This document shows, piece by piece, positions 58,860 to 64,000 of a stretch of 64,000 nt of DNA. This stretch comes from Pseudarthrobacter naphthalenicus (GTDB lineage: Bacteria; Actinomycetota; Actinomycetes; Actinomycetales; Micrococcaceae). Position 1 is the stretch's first letter, and each line of letters starts with the position of its first letter. The stretch is from NCBI RefSeq assembly GCF_029076445.1, contig NZ_JARESG010000009.1, forward strand, positions 114,614 through 178,613, given 5' to 3'. A program made the position numbers and the translations under genes. Below the pieces are notes generated by a model. The model was not told where the DNA came from, ran no database searches, and saw only the letters and a list, made by a program, of their open reading frames with translations.

Positions 58860-58969
58860 CTGACGCTCACCTTTGACCACCGCGTCTGCGGCGAGGGGCG
58901 GTAGCCGGGTTCCTCCGGTTCGTACCGGATGAGATCGTAAACCCGGGGAGCGTACTCGCGGAGCGCTGA
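58860..58969 (+). pseudogene. C-terminal remnant of a 2-oxoacid dehydrogenase E2 acyltransferase
   Basis: LTLTFDHRVCGEG ends at a TAG (58902-58904), but one base shift restores AVAGFLRFVPDEIVNPGSV then LAER and a stop at 58967-58969. This is the catalytic C-terminus of dihydrolipoamide acyltransferases (the DHRxxDG motif with its active-site His). Only the last 35 or so codons survive; no start, lipoyl domain or core is nearby. Confidence 0.65.
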
Positions 58970-59158
58970 GAGGCTGCGGGTATGTACCCGTGGAAGACCT
59001 TTACTAAAGCGTCAAGGTGGGCACTTTACAGGTTGCGGTGCGGCTGCTCCTTCGGGTGGGTGCTAGGCGGTGGATCATGCGGGTGCAGGTTCATGTGACG
59101 TAAATTGCTCTAAGTACATTCATTTGGGTTAATGCCCGAGGGTCGTTATGGTCGATCC
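58970..59158. other. Non-coding stretch before the hexapeptide acyltransferase
   Basis: No gene is visible. A TATGGT hexamer (59148-59153) lies 5 nt before the next start codon and might be a -10 for a leaderless message. Confidence 0.35.
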
Positions 59159-59938
59159 ATGACTCTCGACATTCCCGAGCGCGCCAGGCGTCTCGTCGCC
59201 GACCATGACCACTGCACGATCAGCTATTCCGGTTATGAGAGCATCGACGGCGAGCCGGGCATTTTCGGGCGCCCAGGGGCAGACCTTCACGCGCCGAAGG
59301 TCCGGGTATCGGGCGACCGGTCCGGGATATGGATTGGCGCGAACTCGCATGCGCACCTCGATGCCGAGGTCATTGGGAAGAACAGTGGAATTCTCATTGG
59401 CGACAACTGCCGGATGCGCCGGTTAGTTGTTCGGATTAAAGGCGACAATTGCTACGTCATTCTTGGTGCCGGCAGCACCTCAGAACATGTGACCATCATC
59501 GTGTCGCCCCGCGAACAGTCCGTAATCTTCGGGGATGACTGCATGATTTCCAGCAGTGTGGTACTGCGCACTAACGACGGTCACGGAGTATTTGACCGGA
59601 ACACGCGCGAACGCCTTGGAGCGCCCGCTTCCATCGTTGTCGGCCCGCACGTCTGGCTGGGCAACGGCTCGAGGATCAACAAGGGAGCGCAGATCGGCGC
59701 CGGTACCATCATCGGCCAGGCGTCGATAGCCGGCGGCAAGATCGATGCTCACTCGTCCTACGGCGGTATCCCTGCCCGGAAGATTCGGAAGGAGATCGCA
59801 TGGTCACGCACGGCGTCCTTCGATGACATCCCGCTCGAATTCCTTGGGCCGGCCGCCGCGGCTCCTGAGTTCGAGGAGCCGCGGCGGGGAATCAGGCAAT
59901 TGTTAGGATCTTTCGCAGTTTCCCGGCAGCGTCCTTGA
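59159..59938 (+). CDS. Hexapeptide-repeat acyltransferase
   Basis: A 259-residue left-handed beta-helix protein of the O-acyltransferase type. Hexapeptide-like turns recur from about residue 55 (IWIGANSHAHLDAEVIGKN, ILIGDNCRMRR, CYVILGAGST, VIFGDDCMISSSVVLRTNDGH). The acyl-CoA-site end follows: VVGPHVWLGNGSRINKGAQI, GAGTIIGQASIAGGK and GGIPARKIRKE. The HGV and GPHVWLG segments fit CatB-like acetyltransferases. It is likely to modify a surface polysaccharide. ATG 59159 is chosen over 59132 because the latter adds only nine unconserved residues. It converges on the beta-helix gene. Confidence 0.82.
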   Translation: MTLDIPERARRLVADHDHCTISYSGYESIDGEPGIFGRPGADLHAPKVRVSGDRSGIWIGANSHAHLDAEVIGKNSGILIGDNCRMRRLVVRIKGDNCYVILGAGSTSEHVTIIVSPREQSVIFGDDCMISSSVVLRTNDGHGVFDRNTRERLGAPASIVVGPHVWLGNGSRINKGAQIGAGTIIGQASIAGGKIDAHSSYGGIPARKIRKEIAWSRTASFDDIPLEFLGPAAAAPEFEEPRRGIRQLLGSFAVSRQRP

Positions 59939-59957
59939 TGGTGATGTGGCGGTTCCC

Positions 59958-62012
59958 CTATGAAATGTAAGCGTAGGGTAGGTTGCTGCTGACCGTGAGT
60001 GCTGGGCCTCGGGGTGGTGTAGATGCGGCGTTCGTTAGCCCTGCGGAGCCGTTGCCACACAGGATTGGTTCAAGTCCGAGAGTATTGGGTGACGATGACA
60101 AGCCACGCAGGACCGTTGGAATCGTCGCAACTTCACAGATTCCGACGTAGCACAGCCTATCTGTGGGCACCGTGTAGGTGGCAGTGAACGGAATAGTCAG
60201 AGGAGTACCTGGCAACCAACCTGTTGCGTTGTCGGCTGTGGTGCGAAGCAGGTTGCGGTTCACGTCGAAGAGGGCAAACCACCGGTTTATGAATCCGCTG
60301 GCGGGTGTTCCGCCGCTGACGAAGGTTGCTGATTTGACCACGGTACCCGCAGGGAGCCATACGGCGGTCATGAGCATGGTTCCTGACCTGATCGCTGCGA
60401 GCGAGGCTGTGCTGAGGTTACGGCGATCCATCGTCTGGGCCACTGCACCCGTGGGCGCATATTGAAGTTGGACAGGCGTAGCTTCACTTTGAATTTGATT
60501 GGCAACTCCGGCCGCATTTATGATCACCTGGGACGTGCCACCGAGAATAAGGTTGTGGACCTTGTTCTTTGAGGTTAAGGCGCTGAGGTTTACAGGGTTT
60601 GTGATAGTTGCATAAAAGGTACACGCTTCAACAACGTTGAGGATACTTGCGCCCGAGATTGAGACGCCGGTCAATAGTCCGATGTTGGAGACAAAGGTGC
60701 AACCAGTGATCCGTGTACTTGTCACGTCCTGCAACCAGACTCCCGTGCCGGTAGAGGTTCCACCACTGCTGGAGTATGTGTAAATGAGACTGTCACTAAT
60801 CACGCCTTGGTTGGTTCGCGTAAAGTCGAAGCCTCTATTGATAAAAGCAATCTGACCGTTCGTGAACGTGACGAGCGGTGTTCCAGCGTCAACTGCGTCA
60901 AAGCGGAATCCTGTCCCAACCCCGATGAAGATACACTGGTCGACCATCACGCCTTCATAACCCTGAACGTCTAGCCCATACTGCGTGAAGAAGACATATG
61001 ACTGCGAGATTGCTACGTCTACGGCCTGCGCATTCGCTGGGTTGGTGACCATTTCGATCCCGTGCGTAGAGACATAGTCATATGGCTTGGGGCCAGCGTA
61101 CCCATCTACGTGTACCTGGTTAATTGTGAAGTTCATTATGTCTACCAGACGGATGCCCTTCCCCCATCCGTCATTGGCCGTTCCTGCGTCACCGCCGATG
61201 TTGACACGTGTAATTGATCCCCGGCTTCTGGTACGGGGGCGGAGGTTGGCGCCTGTCGTATTCTGAATGGTGCCGATAATTTCGAGTGCCACACCTGCAC
61301 CGGCTGCTCGTGTGTAGAGTGACACTCCCTCAATGGTTACGGTGTGTTTAGCGTCGTTTTGATTCAGCTGGATTCCTGACCCGGACGACCACACAAGGAC
61401 GCCGCCGCCCGTGATGGTCAGCGGCCCGCTGAGTGTTGCCACCAGTGGGGTGTTGCCAATGTAGTAGATAGCCCCCGAAAGGTTGAGTACCCCGCCTTTG
61501 GCGGCTGCGGTCAGGGCGGCTTGCATTGCTACTGAATCGTTTGTAACGCCGTCACCGACAGCACCATGGTCCTTGGGTGAGATGCCTAGGCGGGTTGGCG
61601 TGGTCCAGTCAGTGCTGGAGTAAGACACGCCTGAAGTGAAGCCCGATTTCGCGGTCACAGTTTCGCCGGTCGGTGCCAATACCTGAACGCCTGCAAGGTA
61701 TGCCGTGTTGGCTTTCCATTTGGGAAGATAAGTGGCGGACAGGTCCGGAAATTGGGCGGATTGGATCTTTGCAGATGCGTCCAAGGTTGCGACGCCCGAC
61801 GGCGCGGCCTTCTCAGCCATTGGGATATAGGTGGCGGCTCCCGTTTTATCGCCGGGTGCGGCCTGGGCGCGGTCGGCACCCATAGCGGCGGCGGCGCAAG
61901 CTCCCGTGAGCGCCGTTACAAGGGATCCTAATCGGAGAAGCTCTCGGCGCTTCACGATAGAAACGCGTGGCGATGCTGGCGCCTGGTCTCCGCTATGAAT
62001 CTCTATGGCCAT
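59958..62012 (-). CDS. Tat-exported parallel beta-helix protein (pectate lyase/tailspike-like)
   Basis: A 684-residue protein. A twin-arginine-type signal (KRRELLRLGSLVTAL, cleavage near AQAA) is followed by AAPSGVATLDASAKIQSAQF (a motif common in phage tail fibres) and a short WKANTAYLAGVQVLAP module. A right-handed beta-helix then starts at KDHGAVGDGVTNDSVAMQAALTAA, the entry of pectate-lyase-like and GH28/GH55 proteins. The last 150 residues form a separate beta-rich domain. Base composition is lower in GC than the backbone. It probably cleaves or binds a polysaccharide outside the cell. The catalytic residues cannot be pointed to with certainty. Confidence 0.78.
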   Translation of the reverse strand: MAIEIHSGDQAPASPRVSIVKRRELLRLGSLVTALTGACAAAAMGADRAQAAPGDKTGAATYIPMAEKAAPSGVATLDASAKIQSAQFPDLSATYLPKWKANTAYLAGVQVLAPTGETVTAKSGFTSGVSYSSTDWTTPTRLGISPKDHGAVGDGVTNDSVAMQAALTAAAKGGVLNLSGAIYYIGNTPLVATLSGPLTITGGGVLVWSSGSGIQLNQNDAKHTVTIEGVSLYTRAAGAGVALEIIGTIQNTTGANLRPRTRSRGSITRVNIGGDAGTANDGWGKGIRLVDIMNFTINQVHVDGYAGPKPYDYVSTHGIEMVTNPANAQAVDVAISQSYVFFTQYGLDVQGYEGVMVDQCIFIGVGTGFRFDAVDAGTPLVTFTNGQIAFINRGFDFTRTNQGVISDSLIYTYSSSGGTSTGTGVWLQDVTSTRITGCTFVSNIGLLTGVSISGASILNVVEACTFYATITNPVNLSALTSKNKVHNLILGGTSQVIINAAGVANQIQSEATPVQLQYAPTGAVAQTMDRRNLSTASLAAIRSGTMLMTAVWLPAGTVVKSATFVSGGTPASGFINRWFALFDVNRNLLRTTADNATGWLPGTPLTIPFTATYTVPTDRLCYVGICEVATIPTVLRGLSSSPNTLGLEPILCGNGSAGLTNAASTPPRGPALTVSSNLPYAYIS

Positions 62013-62391
62013 ATCCAGAAGTTATTTGGCCTGGAGGTGCGGAGCCACAGTGATGGTTACGCGTCTTATTTCAAGTGAGTACTCATTTGGAGTTGACGCT
62101 ACTCAAGTTTGGCGCTCAGGACTGGAGTGTCTGCCCCCGAGTTGCATGGCTCCTTACTTGTGAGGGTTTCCTTGGTGTGGGTTTGGCTCAGCAGAGTGGG
62201 GGATACTTCGCCGGTGTTCAACATTGGGGTAAGTAGTTTGAGCATCATAAAACGGGTAGCCTCCACTGTGGCCGATAACTGGCTTAGCAAATACCCTCTA
62301 GTGACTAGTAATCCCAAGTCGGAGGGGCTCGTGCTGATGCTTAGCCCACTACTCCTCGATGTCGCTCGGTCAGTCTTGGTGAGGCGCAGCG
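62013..62391. other. Intergenic region between divergent beta-helix genes
   Basis: 379 bp with relatively low GC and no credible gene. It must hold promoters for both divergent genes; a GAGG lies 7 nt before the 62392 start. Confidence 0.5.
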
Positions 62392-63890
62392 ATGAGTAAC
62401 AATGCTGGAGATTCCGAATCGTCTGTCCCGCTTCAGGCTGGGGTTCGGCGTCGTCGGTTTATAACGTTGGGAACCCTAGCAGCTGCCTTCACCGGCGCTT
62501 CTTCCGTCTCGAGTATGGGAACGAGTAAGGTGCGCGCCGCCGCGGGCGACAAGGACCCGACCGGGGAATATGTCTTCAATGTGAAGGATTTTGGGGCCAG
62601 CGGCGACGGTACCGGATCAGACACCAAGGCCATTCAGGCGGCAATTAACGCCGCGCACGCTTCCGGCGGTGGCCGCGTCCACCTACCTCGCGGCGTGTAT
62701 AACCTCAGCATTAACAGGGAGCCAGAGTCATCCGTCGACAGCATCATCCGAATCAGCAAGAAATCCACAGGCAAGATCTTTTACGAAACCGCCCGTTCAT
62801 GCATCATCCTGCGGGCGGGGGTAACAATGTCTGGGGACGGAGTCGGGGTCACCACTCTGCGGAGGCTCACAGCGGGACCAAGCATGGTTATTGAGCTCCT
62901 CGACTTCTCCGATGGCGGCATTCATGACATGTCGATCAAGGGGCCGGGGGCAGCTACTACCGTTCACGGAGTCTTCGTCTCCACCACGAAGCTTGCGGGG
63001 CACATGAACCGTAATGTCACGCTGAGAAACCTTGAAATATGCGACATGGGAAACTATGGCATCGGATACCAGTACGGTTCACCGCAGAATCTGCGTTATC
63101 AGGACTTGTGGATTCACGACGTTGGGGATGATTGCATTGACCACAAAGTCCGGCACGGTCCGATCGACTACCTAAACAACGGTACCGACGGTGTCTTCCT
63201 CGACAACATACTGTGTGAACGGTGGGGCACTCGGTTGACGGACGCGTCTGCGCTGGACATCCGTGGGCAAGCCACTGTCTCAAACATCACTGCCCGGGAT
63301 TTCGGCACAACCGGCTTCCGGACATATGGGGTTACGCTCTCGTCGGGAATTGCCAATGGGGTGGATAAACGGGCTGCCACGGCGCGGTCGACACTTACAA
63401 ACTTTTACATCGAAGGAAAGCCAGGTTTTGACTGTGTGGGTCTTGCCCTCTACACAGGCGGCCCTACCACTTCTACGAACGGACATGTCCGGTGGTGCAC
63501 AACTAGCGGGGTGTGGGCACGCCCAAGCACTGGGGACTGCCCCGCAGTCCCCAGGGGACTGCACACCCAGACGTGGGTTAATGGCCCTGAAATTGTCGGA
63601 GTCACGGTCGAAGGGTCACGGGCCGGGAGTGCATTTTTCCTTGAGACCCGTGCATCCATTATTGGCGGTCGGGTGCTTGGCGATTACCAGTACTTCGACT
63701 CTTCTCGCGGGAACCTTGCCGTCGGACAGACCTCGCTTGGTCTATGGCATGAGCCTGGGGAGTCGTTTTATCTGGTCAAGAATGGGGAGGAACTCGCGGA
63801 GGGGCAGGACTTCACGCTATCGGGTGCAACGGTGAAGCTCAGTGTGGCGGCCGTCGCGGCCGACAGCTACTACTGGTGTGTCTCCAAAAT
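62392..63890 (+). pseudogene. Second Tat-exported beta-helix protein, 3' end interrupted by IS
   Basis: About 500 codons are readable. The signal VRRRRFITLGTLAAAFTGASS is a twin-arginine signal similar in pattern to that of the divergent gene. The domain entry FNVKDFGASGDGTGSDTKAIQ and GGGRVHLPRGVYNLSI is that of pectate-lyase-superfamily beta-helices; later coils include LRNLEICDMGNYGIGYQYG, IHDVGDDCIDH and LDNILCERWG. After LSVAAVAADSYYWCVSKI the reading passes into what looks like an IS630-type element at a TA (63890-63891). The frame stays open to the window edge but codes for nonsense there. Whether the truncated product folds is unknown. Confidence 0.72.
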
Positions 63891-64000
63891 AGTTGATGCT
63901 TTGAGCGTTAAGCTTGTGTCATGGCGAACATTGCTCCTGCTTTGGTGGTTTCTGATTCCCAGCGTGCTTTGTTGGAGGTGCTCGCGAAGTCGCAGACGGC
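63890..64000 (+). mobile_element. IS630-family insertion sequence, left end (partial)
   Basis: A TA dinucleotide (the IS630/Tc1 target) precedes GTTGATGCTTTGAGC, a candidate terminal repeat, and a transposase start 30 nt on. Only the left end is in the window, so the repeat pair and target duplication cannot be confirmed. Confidence 0.55.
63921..64000 (+). CDS. IS630-family transposase, N-terminal fragment
   Basis: The first 26 codons read MANIAPALVVSDSQRALL then EVLAKSQT, which matches the start of IS630-type transposases: a short segment ending in a helix with SRT/SQT before the helix-turn-helix. The catalytic DDE domain would lie beyond base 64000. The call rests on this short N-terminal resemblance and on the abrupt end of the beta-helix reading frame. 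Confidence 0.6.
   Translation, partial: MANIAPALVVSDSQRALLEVLAKSQT

Noticed and set aside
58594..58863. 89-codon plus-strand open frame after kdsB
   Set aside because: No recognisable domain, weak start, and it runs into the E2 remnant in another frame; judged decayed sequence.
59958..62012. Prophage, based on tail-fibre-like sequence
   Set aside because: No other phage genes (capsid, portal, integrase) are nearby, and the protein has an export signal, so a secreted enzyme is more likely.
62109..62399. 96-codon plus-strand open frame between the beta-helix genes
   Set aside because: No ribosome-binding site, no family resemblance, and it overlaps the better-supported start at 62392.

Overview
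The window looks like a chromosomal segment of a high-GC Gram-positive actinobacterium, most probably a Micrococcaceae of the Arthrobacter/Pseudarthrobacter type. This is inferred from overall GC, many GTG starts, an NrtR-nadABC-cysteine desulfurase operon, an mqo gene, ilvB-ilvN-ilvC-serA order, a short zinc-less MetRS, and the gene content around gltX. No 16S gene or other decisive marker is present.

Layout. 1-2.8 kb: a truncated serine hydrolase, an alpha/beta hydrolase and an APC permease, all on the minus strand. 2.9-8.9 kb: the NAD de novo operon nrtR-nadA-nadB-nadC-cysteine desulfurase, with a candidate NrtR operator. 9.0-23.6 kb: housekeeping and envelope genes (GtrA, two fumarylacetoacetase-fold proteins counting the one near gltX, DUF1684, lipoproteins, transglutaminase, MarR + luciferase-like oxidoreductase, RND exporter, mqo, orphan solute-binding lipoprotein, fasciclin lipoprotein behind a SigK-like promoter, tRNA-Leu, bcp with a divergent MarR). 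23.6-27.0 kb: a decayed hipBA-like locus, tRNA-Lys, a PQQ-type sugar dehydrogenase lipoprotein and a sunset-domain membrane protein. 27.3-34.7 kb: branched-chain amino acid genes ilvD, ilvBNC with a leader-peptide attenuator, then serA. 34.9-42.1 kb: an FtsX-type ABC exporter, metG, a surface protein and a sortase-fold protein. 42.1-49.4 kb: leuB, ilvE, an MBL-fold hydrolase, FAH protein, gltX and a HAD phosphatase. 49.5-64 kb: an accessory island.

The island is the most unusual part. It encodes all four enzymes for making CMP-Kdo (KdsD, KdsA, KdsC, KdsB), a sugar best known from Gram-negative LPS and group 2 capsules. Beside them are a glycosyltransferase, an 883-residue protein fusing a KpsS/KpsC-like domain to an RgpF-like domain, and an O-acyltransferase/methyltransferase fusion. 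A further hexapeptide acyltransferase and two Tat-exported parallel beta-helix proteins follow; one of these is interrupted at its 3' end by what looks like an IS630-family element. The island is flanked and punctuated by gene debris (Ig-like surface protein remnant, 2-oxoacid dehydrogenase E2 remnant). The simplest reading is a Kdo-containing cell-wall or capsule glycopolymer in a Gram-positive organism.

Regulatory signals seen directly: an AGTCA-N3-TGACT palindrome before nrtR; identical TCTCA-N5-TGAGA palindromes before ilvD and leuB; a Val/Leu/Ile-rich leader peptide plus terminator before ilvB; a CCATCC-N15-CCGAATA promoter before the fasciclin gene; and two copies of a ~66-nt palindromic repeat whose stem is conserved while its middle sequence changes.
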